A stretch of 64,000 bases of DNA, taken from Agrypnia vestita (taxonomy: Eukaryota; Arthropoda; Insecta; Trichoptera; Phryganeidae). The position numbers and the translations under genes were made by a program. The first letter of the stretch is position 1, and each line of letters opens with the position of its first letter. The notes under the pieces are model-generated. The model did not search any database. It saw only the letters and a program-made list of their open reading frames with translations, and was not told where the DNA came from. Of this stretch, positions 33,301 to 43,128 are shown in pieces. The DNA lies in contig JADDOH010000325.1 of assembly GCA_016648135.1 (NCBI GenBank), positions 1 through 64,000 of the forward strand. Reading direction: 5' to 3'.

Positions 33301-34660
33301 CTATCCTAGAAAAGCCCCTTCAAGAATCCATGTCCTCTCAGGAGTTGGAAGTGGACAGATGCGAGTGAGTGCCCTTCGTACACAACCACGTGCTGTTGCG
33401 ATGTCTGCAACTCTGGAGATTTTATCGGGCCCAGGAAACAGACAAGTAACTCGACCCAGACGCCAGTTGAGGGGGGGAACGCGATCTTCCTGAATTAGCA
33501 CAAGATCTCCGATGTGAAGATTGGCGCGATTAGTACACCATTTTGAGCGCTGTTGTAATTCGCAGATGTACTCTCTTTGCCAGCGGTTCCAAAAATGTTG
33601 ACAGATCTGTTCGATTTTGGTGTATCGACGGCTGCTCGGGCTGTGAGCCTCCAGGTCCGGCGACGGTATTGACGCCAGTGGCCGGCCAACTAGAAAGTGT
33701 CCCGCGGTAAGGAGAAGCAGATCGTGAGGAGAGGCAGACATGGGATAAAGGGGTCGGCTATTTATGATTGCCTCAATCTGCGCTAAACGAATAAACAACT
33801 CTTCAAAAGTAAAATTTGCATTTCCCATAACTCGTTTGATATGATGCTTGGCAGATTTTATGCCGGCCTCCGATAGCCCAGAAAAATGTGGTGCGTAAGC
33901 AGGAGCAAATTTAAACTTTATTTGCTCGTTGGCTGCAACATCAGATAATGAAGCTGAGTTGGACTTTAAAAACTGACCTATGTCCTTGGCAGCGGCAACA
34001 AAATTTCGACCATTGTCAGAAAAAATTTCCAATGGTTTGCCTCTGCGTAATATAAACCTTCGCAGAGCCAAGATAAAAGCGTCTTTAGACAATTCAGTTA
34101 CGGCTTCCAAGTTCACGCATTTGTAACGAAAACAAATAAACAAACACAGATAGCACTTCGAGGTTCGAGCACCCCGCCCTTTCCTGTTCAATATGGAAAA
34201 TGGTCCCGTGAAATCTGTACCTACGGTCTGGAATGGGAAGGCAGGTGTGACTCGCTAGGAGGGGATGTTGCCCATTATAGGAATGATAGTTTTGCCTTTA
34301 TTGCTTCTACGTGACACAGTTGCGCACAGTGTGTCTTGCGAGGTTTCTACCAGAAATCTGCCAAACAGTATTCCTTATAGTGCACAGTAATAGTTGAGGT
34401 CCGGCGTGCATATGACGGATGTGTCCGCATTGAAAAATCAATTTAGTAAAGTGATGATTGGAGTGTAAAATAATTGGGTGCCTTTTATTGTAGTCGTAGT
34501 CAGATGAATCTAGTCTCCCATTTACTCTCAGAATGCCTTCAATATCTAAAATCGGATTTATTGATAAAATACTGCTTTTAATGCCGATTGATTGTTTTTT
34601 ATTAAAGGATATTTTTATTAAGTGAGTTAAGGTCCTTTGAAAACGACTGTTTTTGAGCAA
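33301..34660 (-). pseudogene. BEL/Pao integrase, element B
   Basis: A mostly continuous integrase. Zinc-binding part: HPIILHSNHHFTKLIFQCGH and LARHTVRNCVT (34660-34307). Catalytic core: VGTDFTGPF (first D, before 34200), LRRFILRRGKPLEIFSDNGR (second D), and SGLSEAGIKSAKHHIKRVMG (E of the triad). C-terminus: QHFWNRWQREYICELQQRSK, HIGDLVLIQEDRVPPLNWRL and PGPDKISRVADIATARG. All three catalytic acids are present. A small deletion after the zinc part (about 34305) and a TAG just before VTPAFPFQTVG (about 34256) break it. Confidence 0.85.
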
Positions 34661-35102
34661 ACCTGATCAAATGTATTGTGACGTCTCCCGCCCGGGCACA
34701 TTCTCTCAAAGCGCCGGGCGGGGGGCGCGGATCTCTCAAAGATCGGCGCCCTTCAGCGGGCGGGATTCGCACCCATCCGCACAGCCGAGCGGTCTAATCT
34801 TGGCTGTATGCGTGCCGTCAAACACACACGCAACCATCCACATGAGTCGCTGATATTCAGAAAGAAAAGGGTACAAAATGAGAAGTCTGGTTTTGTCGAC
34901 AATAATTCATGTATTTACATGAGAAGTTAAGCAAAAATAAGAATGAAAAGTGCATATTTACATAAAGAGATACAAATATTTACATGACAAATAGGGAGAT
35001 ACATACTAGACTTAATTATACTTAAGTAGGCCTACACTAAACTAACCTTATCTCCATTAACCCCTATACTAAGCCTAAACTATACCTAGATCTGTTACCG
35101 TC

Positions 35103-35417
35103 GTGGGAACTTCCCGCTCGCCCCCCGGGCGGGATACCTCCACAGCGCGCTCCAGTGTCATCCAGACACTCAGGCTGCCTTCACAGCCTCAGCACCGCCA
35201 GGTGCTACGTGGGAACTTCCCGCCCGCCTCCAGGCGGGATACCTCCACAGCGCGCTCCAGTGTCATCCAGACACTCAGGCCGCCTTCACAGCCTCAGCAC
35301 CGCCAGGTGCTACGTGGGAACTTCCCGCCCGCCTCCAGGCGGGATACCTCCACAGCGCGCTTCAGTGTCAGCTCGACACTCAGGCTGCCATCACAGCCTC
35401 AGCACCGCTCGTGACTG
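35103..35417. repeat. 105-bp minisatellite, three copies
   Basis: Units begin GTGGGAACTTCCCGC at 35103, 35209 and 35314 (spacings 106 and 105) and include GATACCTCCACAGCGCGCT and CACAGCCTCAGCACCGC. Copies 1 and 2 are almost identical; copy 3 diverges at its end. Confidence 0.85.
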
Positions 35418-35670
35418 GAGCCTTCGTACCCCCCGCAATGCATCTGCATCCACGGCGCCCTCCTCCAGTCCATCCTGGTGCTATGTGGGTCCTGGCCACA
35501 AAGTGCGCCTCCGGAGCGCCCCACTTACTCGGGTCCTGATGGACATGATGCCCTTATTGCGCTGACCCGGAAGCCCTCCGCTACCTCCGGCTGGAGATAT
35601 CGGATGCGGAGTGACCCTCCTCCTCCGGCCACCTCCGCGCTTCGTCCTCCTACTTCCTCCGGGAGGTCGC

Positions 35671-35790
35671 TCGGTATACCAGCTACGATTGTAGCCAGGG
35701 TCCAGCAGCGTCCCTCCCACCTCCTCCGAAGGGCGCTCGGTATACCAGCTACTATTGTAGCCAGGGTCCAGCAGCGTCCCTCCCGCCTCC
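35671..35790. repeat. 66-bp minisatellite, about two copies
   Basis: TCGGTATACCAGCTAC starts at 35671 and again at 35737, each followed by ATTGTAGCCAGGGTCCAGCA and CGTCCCTCCC. A local tandem duplication in the same GC-rich block. Confidence 0.8.
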
Positions 35791-35855
35791 TCCTACTCGA
35801 GCCCACCAAGGTAATCAGGTCTCCAGCTCCCAGAATCTAGAGATCTGTTGATCAA

Positions 35856-37115
35856 GATTGTCTTGTTTAGAGAAACTATTTCTAGAAAAATTGCATTGAA
35901 TCTGTTTAGGTTCACAGTTTAAAACAATAGGACCGGATATAATCCAGCCAAGCTAAGAACTTCGTAGAAATGGTTTATTTGCGCCGAGTGATCTCTGCTC
36001 ATTGCCTATGATCTGCTATAATGTGTCAGCGCCTATGAGCAAACCAATAGGAGAAGAATCGTTAAAATTAGGATCAGCTAGTTTGATATTCGGCGGAAGA
36101 TCAAAATGTTTGAGATTGATTGAAAACTTAGGAATGTTTCCTGTTAGCTCCCGTAAGACTAAACATGCTATATTTGTATTGAAATTGCTATGTAAAGATT
36201 TTAGCTGAACGAGACAATGTTCAGTTATATAGTTGCATGCTGCGTTTCCTGTACTTACGACCTTGGTAGTGTTGGTAGGGATAGTTTTGAGGCCTAATTT
36301 ATTTTTGAGAGACTGGGTCTAAAACTTGATTGGCTGTCGCAGTCAAGAAGGGCACGAACAATGAAGGTCTTTTGCGTGGAAGGATTTACTGCCATAATTA
36401 GAGCTGTGGACAATAGAACATGACTTACAGGATGACTGGAAAATTTTGCAGCTACGTCTGATGGTACAGCTGCGGAAACGCTGCTGTTGTTTGCAGGCTG
36501 TGGAGAAGAAGTATACCTATGGAGTAAGGTGTTGTGTCGCTCATTACAATTCCGACAGGATCCCAAGCGGCAGTGCTTAACAGTGTGACCCTTTCCTAAG
36601 CAATTGATGCAAAGTTTCAACTTAGAAGCCTCTGATAGCCGTTGCTCAGGAGATTAGTCTAAGAAATTTGGACACTTGTAAATGTTATGTTATGTAGGCA
36701 GTAGGTGTAGCAGTTGGTTGTCGCTTAAATTTCTCAACTCTATTGTGGTTGTACGTCTCTAAAACGTCGGCACGATCCTTTGAACATTTTAAAAACTGAG
36801 CGAGCTTAGGCATATCGCTCAGCGAGTTACGATGCTCCTCCCATTTCAGACTCGTATTACTATCCAACTTCGACGATATCAAGAAAATTATGAGGGTGTC
36901 CCAATGGTCAGTAGGCTGACCCAAGCTAGACAAAGCACGTAAATTCTTGTTTGTATGGTCAATCAACAACCTGAGTGCTTTATCAGATTCCCGTGCTATC
37001 GATTCTATACTGAACAGAGAATGGAGATGGTTATATATTAGCTGTCTTTTATTGTCGTAGCGCTCGCACAGTAGAGTCCAAGCCTTGTTATAATTAGAAG
37101 AAGAAACCTCAAAGT
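35856..37115 (-). pseudogene. BEL/Pao Gag and aspartic protease, element B
   Basis: Gag: NYNKAWTLLCERYDNKRQLI (37100-37040), NKNLRALSSLGQPTDHWDTL and LKWEEHRNSLSDMPKLAQFL (36969-36685), and zinc knuckles MKLCINCLGKGHTVKHC and GSCRNCNERHNTLLH (36620-36530). Protease: FIVRALLDCDSQSSF, with D in place but the following G/S changed from the usual LLDSGSQ, then LPPNIKLADPNF, SPIGLLIGAD and LGWIISGPI (to about 35920). Frameshifts near 36680 and 36300 break it. The order is normal for BEL/Pao. Confidence 0.8.
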
Positions 37116-37385
37116 TGCAACATTTTCACTGCCACCTATTAAAACCAATTTTTTATGCATGGTGCCACCTTAAATAAATCAAAGTAGGAAGAAAAAATAT
37201 GTCTTAAAAATAATATTTTTCCAAAAGAAAGTTATTCTTAAAAAGCATATAAACACGTATTAAAAAAAACTTAATAAATCATGTAAAACATCTTTTGAAT
37301 TCCACGTCCCATAGTAAAGATGCGTTCACAACATATTTTATTCTTACTATTTTTTAATTATTATTTTTTTAATATTTATTGTGTA

Positions 37386-37528
37386 CAGTAGCCGACAAAC
37401 ATCTTGAAATTTTACGGCGTTGTGGGGGGAAGTTTGCGCATCTACCATTTCACCAAAGAGACCCAAATTTTGTCTTCTGCGCATTCCCCCACTTCGCCAA
37501 AAAATTTCGAGAAGTTTGCCGGCAACTG
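37386..37528. mobile_element. 143-bp TA-flanked MITE, copy 1
   Basis: It starts CAGTAGCCGACAAACATC and ends with the inverse of CAGTTGCCGGCAAACTTC; inverted similarity continues for about 45 bases on each side. TA flanks both ends (37384-37385, 37529-37530). Same length and sequence family as 59348-59490. No coding capacity. Confidence 0.85.
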
Positions 37529-37829
37529 TACATGCGTTTTGTTACATTACAAATGATAAAAATTAAATAAACTTACCAACCCGTGGCGGTAAACAGCTAT
37601 CGTCGGGCTATCACTGTATGAAAAAAAGTTTTTTCTAACAATGGCGCGAAACTTCAAAACTGCAAACGACTTTATTGCCGATAATTCCATCGTCGGCTTG
37701 GTAAAACCGAAAATATTAGCTGAATACTCAGATGTCTGGCCGGCACAGCTATTACCAGTCTTTATAATTTCAATAATTAAATTAAATAAAAACAACTTTG
37801 TAAACACCACTGAAATATTTTTATTCACA

Positions 37830-37871
37830 CCTCTACATGTTACGGAAACAAAGTTCCCTTCCTCAGGAGGA
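37830..37871 (-). ncRNA. Hammerhead-ribozyme-like motif, one core change
   Basis: Minus-strand order: CCTC (helix I), CTGAGGA, A, stem GGGAAC/GTTTCC with TTT loop, GTAA in place of GAAA, palindromic ACATGT stem III, A, then GAGG pairing with CCTC. The fold is complete except for one substitution in the GAAA core, which should abolish or cripple cleavage. It lies 3' of the endonuclease, the position expected in Penelope-like elements. Confidence 0.6.
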
Positions 37872-38112
37872 TAACCAATATACTAAAATTAAAGAACATA
37901 TGTAGACTTAAAATTAACAAGGGGGGGGGGGCGAGTGGAATGTAGGCGGAGTAAATGGAAGAGCAGGGGGGGCGGAATAGGTAAGTGTTTGGTAATGAGA
38001 GTGTTGGGTTTATTTGTTTAAAATTGGAAAAATATTAAGAATTGGATTGTTTGGGAATTGAATTTGGCTATTTATTATATTGTTTGTTATTAAGGTTGAT
38101 ATTTTTTCTTAT

Positions 38113-38496
38113 TTATAAAACTTCCAAGCTATCTAATTGTCTATCATTTTTATTAATATGTAATATTTTAAGATCTAAATTGCTGTCAAAAGTATGGTTC
38201 TGTTCAATTAAATGGTTGGTAAATTCCGAATATCCATTACTATTTAAACATCTCAAATGTTCCTTAATTCTTGTTTCTACATTTCGAGTTGTTTTGCCAA
38301 TGTAGAAAGCCGTACAATCTTTACATTCTAATTTGTAAATTCCCGATTTTTTAATAGAGCTTTCTTTATCCTTATTGTTTATGATGTAATTTTTTAATTT
38401 ATTGTTGTTATAGAAAACGGGAAGAATATTGTTAGGTATGTTTTTTGAAATTGCATTAGATATTAAATTATTAAAAAAAAAAATAGTTTTCTTCAT
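38113..38496 (-). pseudogene. GIY-YIG endonuclease of the Penelope-like element
   Basis: Contains SGIYKLECKDC (GIY), FYIGKTTRNVETRIKEHLRC (YIG plus catalytic R) and SEFTNHLIEQNHTF, with the family's Cys pair (C-x2-C). It is in the same frame as the upstream RT, separated by 13 bases with two stops, so it was once the C-terminus of one polyprotein. Whether its own ATG is used is unknown. Confidence 0.85.
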
Positions 38497-38508
38497 TTTT
38501 TATCGATA

Positions 38509-39864
38509 TTATTTTTTTGTTGAGGGATATAAATAAGAATCGTAATATTTTTTCTTAATTTTTTTGTTTAAAATATTATCAATTAATTTCGAATTATAAC
38601 CGTTATTTTTGGCTATTTGTTTAATTGTACTTAATTCCTTATTATAATTTTTGGTAGATAAAGGGATAGACAATAATCTGTTAATCATTGAATGAAAAGC
38701 TGAAACTTTTTGTGAAATTGGATGGTTAGATGTGTTGTGTATCACTATGTCTGTAAAAGTGTCTTTTCGGAATATATTAAATTCTATTTTACTGTTTACA
38801 ATAGACAACGTTAAATCTAAGAAATTTATACTATAATTGTTGCCGATTTCTAATGTAAATAAAATATTTTTGTGCAGTTTGTTTAAAAAATTAAGGAACA
38901 TTTGGAGTTGTCTTTGAGTGCCAGTCCAGATACAGATCACATCATCTACGTACCTTTTCCAATAAAATACATGTTTTAATAATAAAGCTTTACTGTTAAA
39001 AATCTTATTCTCTAGGTTGTCCATAAATATATCTGCAAATAATGGACTTGTGCTTGAACCCATTGCTAAGCCATCATTTTGTTTATATACTACATTATTA
39101 AATTGGAAAAAATTTTGTTTAAGGATAATATTACATAAATTAATTAAATCACATGAAAAATCTTTTGATGGATCTGAGGATTTTAACAAGTTCTCTATAA
39201 TTGTTTTATTTTCTTCTACTGGTATACTTGGAAAAAGATTGACAACATCAAATGATACAAGTAAAGCATTATTAGGGATTTCCAAATCCTTAAGGCTATT
39301 AACCAATTCAATAGAATTCTTAATGGTGTGCTTAGGTTTAAAGACATTTGAATTGATAATTACTCTATTTATGGCTGCAGCTAATTTATAACTAGGAGCA
39401 TTACAATTAGATACTACTGGTCTAATAGGTTGATGGCTTTTGTGAATTTTGAGTAAACTATACAATTTTGGTATTTGAGGATTTTTCAACAATAAACTCT
39501 TGTTTCTATAAAAATTGACAGAATAATCACTTTTACAATATTTTAATGTATCTTTTATTTGTTCTTGACACTTATCTATTGGGTTTTTTTCAACTTTCAC
39601 AAAATTATCACCTTTCAAAAAGTCCATTGTCTTATTTATATAATCACTTTTGTTCATAATGATAAATGAGTTTCCTTTATCCGCCTTAGTGATGACAAAG
39701 TTTTTTTCCCGGGTAACCTCAGATATATCTTTTGCATACTTTTGTTCTAAAACACTTGGTCGTATAAAAGCGTTATTAATGTCAACTGCGAATAATTCCA
39801 ATTGTTTATTTTTATTTATTTTATTATTTATTGTGTGTAAGTTATGATTTAAGCCTTTTGACAT
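38509..39864 (-). pseudogene. Penelope-like reverse transcriptase
   Basis: An RT of the telomerase-related Penelope class. A 451-residue open frame has ITKADKGNSFIIMNKSDY (N-terminal conserved motif), LYSLLKIHKSHQPIRPVVSN, LLVSFDVVNLFPSIPVEE (motif A, with D), QNDGLAMGSSTSPLFADIFM (motif B), FYWKRYVDDVICIW (motif C, YVDD intact) and NFLDLTLSI. In intact elements RT continues in frame into the GIY-YIG domain; here TAA at the end of YPSTKK and a second TAA two codons later lie in the same frame as the endonuclease. The N-terminus is short for the family. Catalytic residues look intact. Confidence 0.9.
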
Positions 39865-39950
39865 CAAATCTAGTTCTTATTTTTAAATTTGTGGTTCGTT
39901 AAGTTGATTACACGGCTATGAAATTTATAATTTCAATTGATTGATTCTAA

Positions 39951-41245
39951 CCCTTGCGGCGCTTCTATTATTTGGGACTATACCTAACTTATTTTGGCGT
40001 GAACCTCATTTTATGGCTTTTGGAGCGGATTATCCCCTACAAACATCCCATACAGACATAAATACTAATAAGAATACCAATACCTTGTTTCTCCATGCCA
40101 ATTTCATATTACATATTATTTTGCATTTTATCATGATACAGCCTAAAACACGGGCTCAAACATAATCCAGGCTCATCGGCACATTGCGGACAATAATATA
40201 TTGAGTCGGATCTTTTGTTGGAAAACTCACGACAATAGCGACATCGACGTCGTTTTGTTTTACCGTTTCCATCTCTGGGACAAAATTCTGGTAAATGAAA
40301 TACCAATACTGGACGTTGAGGTCTCTGTGGTGGTCCCAAAAAGTTGTCAATGACAGACAATCGAATATCATAAAGGGACATTTTATTGCCACTGTGCATA
40401 TTGTATAAATAAAACGAATTAATAAGAATGATTTGGATCATATGAATTCCCATTTTTTTATACCATCTTAATGTTTTATGTTCGCATGGGTAGTATGATA
40501 GCATCTGGTCATGTGTGTCTACCCCGCCCTATACTTATTATATTTGATAACCATTTTCGGTTTTCTTTTGACCATGCCACGACGAGACGTTGTTTCTGTC
40601 ATATTTCCATCAAATTCAGATGATATTGTTAAAACCTCTCGTCCATCTTTCCACTTTGCTACACATATGCCTTGTGAGATATATTGGGAAATGGTCTCAT
40701 TTTCTTTCAGTTTCCTTTTTACAACTTCAAGTGGATTATTTTTACGATTACTTTTGAGTGTTCCGGTGAGGTAAGTTTTTTTACTGAGCATCTTCTCCAC
40801 CACATCGACACTCGTGTAATAATAATCCATGTATAATGAATGTCCACAATTCGTTTTCCCCTCCATCAAATTATCTACAACCTTTTCCGTATGTTTAACA
40901 CCCCCTATAACAGGATCCACTGCACCGCTGTATACGATTATTTTCAACGCCAATCCGTTAGGCTCCCCAAGCATGTACAGTTTTATTCCATACTTAGATT
41001 TTTTTCCTTTCATGTATTGTTTTATGATCAGCCTTCCTTTCCAAAGAACTAGCGATTCATCTATTGTTAGATGTTTTGATGGGTAGTAAATTTCTTCCAT
41101 TCTATTATTAAAAAAATTAATAACCGGCAAAATTTTAGACACACGGTACTCCGAACTATCTTCATTGCTAAAATGGCAGTGGCGTGCAGCGCATACAAGC
41201 AAAAAAGCTGTGTGTGCATTAGTAAAGATTCTGGGAAACAAATAT
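39951..41245 (-). mobile_element. piggyBac-type DNA transposon remnant
   Basis: A minus-strand transposase pseudogene is followed at the low-coordinate end by CTAA-CCCTTGCGGCGCTTCT (from 39948), resembling a piggyBac terminus next to a mutated TTAA target. The other terminus and the N-terminal third are missing beyond 41241. Confidence 0.65.
40109..41241 (-). pseudogene. piggyBac transposase (DDE_Tnp_1_7 type), broken
   Basis: Cut-and-paste transposase for TTAA sites. Motifs: SEYRVSKILPVINFFN, HLTIDESLVLWKGRL (first catalytic D), QYMKGKKSKYGIKLYML, and CGHSLYMDYYYTSVDVVEKM (second D). MVKRKPKMVIKYNKYRAG then stops where the family continues with G-V-D; a one-base shift near 40530 leads into the remaining frame, HDQMLSYYPCEHKTLRWYKK (third D region). 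The C-terminus holds CRYCREFSNKRS and YYCPQCADEPGLCLSPCF, the Cys-rich finger of the family. N-terminal DNA-binding region absent. Confidence 0.85.
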
Positions 41246-41280
41246 TAATTAAATAATCCCTCTCTTAAGAAAAAGGTGAT

Positions 41281-41411
41281 TTAAAATTCTAGTCGTAATT
41301 CGTCCTACGGCTGGAAGTTTTATTTTTGACGTTTCTGTTTAAGTGACGTATCTGTTTTTTTTCCAATTTAAAATTCTAGCCGTAATTCGTCCTACGGCTA
41401 GAAGTTTTATT
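41281..41411. repeat. Two 44-bp direct repeats with hairpins, 87 bp apart
   Basis: TTAAAATTCTAG-CGTAATTCGT followed by CCTACGGCT-GAAGTTTTAT occurs at 41281 and 41368. Within each, CTAGCCGTA and TACGGCTAG form a stem around a short loop (perfect in the second copy). They lie just outside the truncated piggyBac N-terminus. Confidence 0.7.
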
Positions 41412-41419
41412 TCCTACTT

Positions 41420-42680
41420 TTCTGTGCTTAACTTCATGTCAATTCTTCATTTATCTCGCCTAAGAAATTTGCTCCATAGATTTAGTCAAGTCGAGAAAAA
41501 ATCGTGTATTTTTAAGGCTGCGAGTTTTGTGTAATAGACAAGTAAATTTAGCGTGCTTCTTCGAAAGGTCCTATGTCAGGTGAAAACTACGCGCACGTCA
41601 TCGCAGAAATTTTATCTTTTACAAATCCCACCCAAAACTTTCGGTGTAAATCCTATTTGTCTTTTCTATGGTGATTGTAAATACAAATATCATCTGTCAT
41701 CTGTCATATCATGTGATACGGACGCTTTAGTCTCAAATAATCCGCGTGAGGCGCAGATTATGCGAAGCAATGTGCAAAGCGACCTTTTCAATGGAATGTC
41801 AAGGAAAGTAGCGGGAGTTTCAAAACAATATGATACTATATACACATTTATTACCATAAAACACAGTTAAAACTTACGCTCTAAAATACTATTTCTAACT
41901 TTATAACTAATCTTAGCCTAAATACTAGCAGTCCGACCCCCACATAAGTTCGTCTTGTCCATCGAATCTCAGTTCACATTAAAAAAATCACAAAAAAACA
42001 AAAAAATACATGTCGCCGTTGGCGGCTCTCGTGGCCGCAATATGAATGCCGCGTGTGGCTCACCGCGTGGAGAGCACACGTGGTCCAGGCTTGGCGCGTC
42101 GGCACGATCGGCTGGGGGCATCTGGCTGGAGTCTCGGTAACCCACGGGAAGCGCACGTGGTCCAGGTCGTGTCCATCCGCGGGAGCACGTGGCGTCGGCC
42201 CGCCGGTCGCCGCCGGGGCCTAGCTGCAGAAGAGTATCGAATTTGTAAATTATTTAATAGCCCCAGCTATCTGGTTTAGAAGTACAGTTGATAATTCTAT
42301 ATAGCTCTTTTAGTCGGACACAGGGTAGCGCTAAGTCCCTCTGCCCAACCGCCAAATTTCAGTCGTACGTCCTGAAATTCAACCTGGGCTATGCAGAAGT
42401 AACCCCTACGCCCCTCACCGAGATAGCATTTAGTTGTGGCGGCCTACTCGAAAGCCGGTCTAGCAAGTAGGACCGCTCCCGACAAAAACAAGAGTTTTCA
42501 CCCCGCTATACAAATCGAACCATAAATAAGAAATATAATATTTCCCAAACAAACAAAACGGGACCGCCACCAACAATTCTCCTACGAGGAGCCTTTCTGA
42601 TCAAATACTGAATTCCAACAAACCCATTTTCATGAATTTCCCAACATAAAGTTACAGCCAGCCACCCAAGTAAAAACAAA
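41420..42680. other. No gene recognised; GC-rich 42.0-42.25 kb
   Basis: CACGTGGTCCAGG and CACGTGG-type words recur between 42070 and 42195. Overlapping frames on both strands here reflect base composition. No domain is recognised. Confidence 0.35.
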
Positions 42681-42689
42681 TTTTCCAAA

Positions 42690-43128
42690 ATCTTGGACGA
42701 CCACTTGGGCTCTCCAGCGAGGCAAGCCATTTAAGAGACTGATGGTCGGTGACCACAGTGAAGTAAGTTAATAATTCCACGTATGAACGGAAGTGTCGGA
42801 TGCCCTCTAACACGGCTAGAAGTTCGCGTTCGGTGATTGCATAATTGCGCTCACATTTAGAGAGTTCTCAAATAATATGCTATCGCGTGCTCCTGACCAG
42901 CTACGGTCTGGGACAGTACAGCACCGATGCATACAGCCGACGCGTCTGTGTGTATTTGGAACGGGAGATCCCAGTTCGGGTTTATAAGGACAGGGCTGCA
43001 AATGAGAGCTGATTTGAGAGCTTGGAAAGCATCTTCTGCTTCCTTGCTCCACCGAAAATTACTAACCCCTTTCCGAGACCCAGTGAGTTTAGTTAGGGGT
43101 GACGATAAATCGGCAAAGTTTTTTATAA
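42690..43128 (-). pseudogene. Ty3/gypsy RNase H fragment
   Basis: On the minus strand KNFADLSSPLTKLTG, FRWSKEAEDAFQALKSAL and NWDLPFQIHTDASAVCIGAV are the end of gypsy RT and the RNase H start (catalytic D in TDAS). After a small frameshift near 42860, ERNYAITERELLAVLEGIRH (catalytic E) and VVTDHQSLKWLASLESPSG (third acid) follow. It stops matching near 42690. Its upstream end is fused in frame to a LINE RT. Confidence 0.8.

Larger units (their letters stand above)
34671..35848. mobile_element. GC-rich insertion with minisatellites, in BEL B
   Basis: The block is flanked by the 7-mer TGATCAA (34664-34670 and 35849-35855) and separates BEL integrase from protease. It starts near TGTGACGTCTCCCGCCCGGG (LTR-like wording) and contains 105-bp and 66-bp tandem repeats. 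It has no recognised protein; frames of over 100 codons merely read the repeats. The direct repeat may be a target duplication or deletion-junction microhomology. Confidence 0.4.
33080..37115 (-). mobile_element. BEL/Pao LTR retrotransposon remnant B
   Basis: Minus-strand order: Gag and protease (37115-35856), a foreign GC-rich block (34671-35848), integrase (34660-33301), a G-run polypurine tract (33291-33279) and an LTR (33278-33080). RT and RNase H are absent. The LTR matches the one at 54141-54330, so B and D are the same family. Confidence 0.75.
37760..39870 (-). mobile_element. Penelope-like retroelement, best copy
   Basis: Minus strand: RT (39864-38509), GIY-YIG endonuclease (38496-38113), then about 240 bp of 3' sequence with a hammerhead-like motif (37871-37830) and the family 3' segment AGTGGTGTTTACAAAGTTG. 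Upstream of 39864 a stop precedes the first ATG and the usual N-terminal region is missing, so the element is 5'-truncated. The poly-G run at 37921-37930 lies between the endonuclease and the motif. Confidence 0.8.

Noticed and set aside
34770..34810. tRNA-like words (GCCGAGCGGTCTAA and GATTCGCACCC)
   Set aside because: The A-box-like and B-box-like words face opposite strands and no cloverleaf can be drawn; at most a tRNA-derived remnant.
35103..35417. Regular repeats resembling a CRISPR array
   Set aside because: Units are 105 bp with no unique spacers, and this is eukaryotic DNA.
35103..35840. Overlapping frames of 80-136 codons on both strands
   Set aside because: They read GC-rich minisatellite units in several frames at once; repeats, not genes.
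39017..39391. 124-codon plus-strand frame
   Set aside because: Antisense shadow of the Penelope reverse transcriptase.
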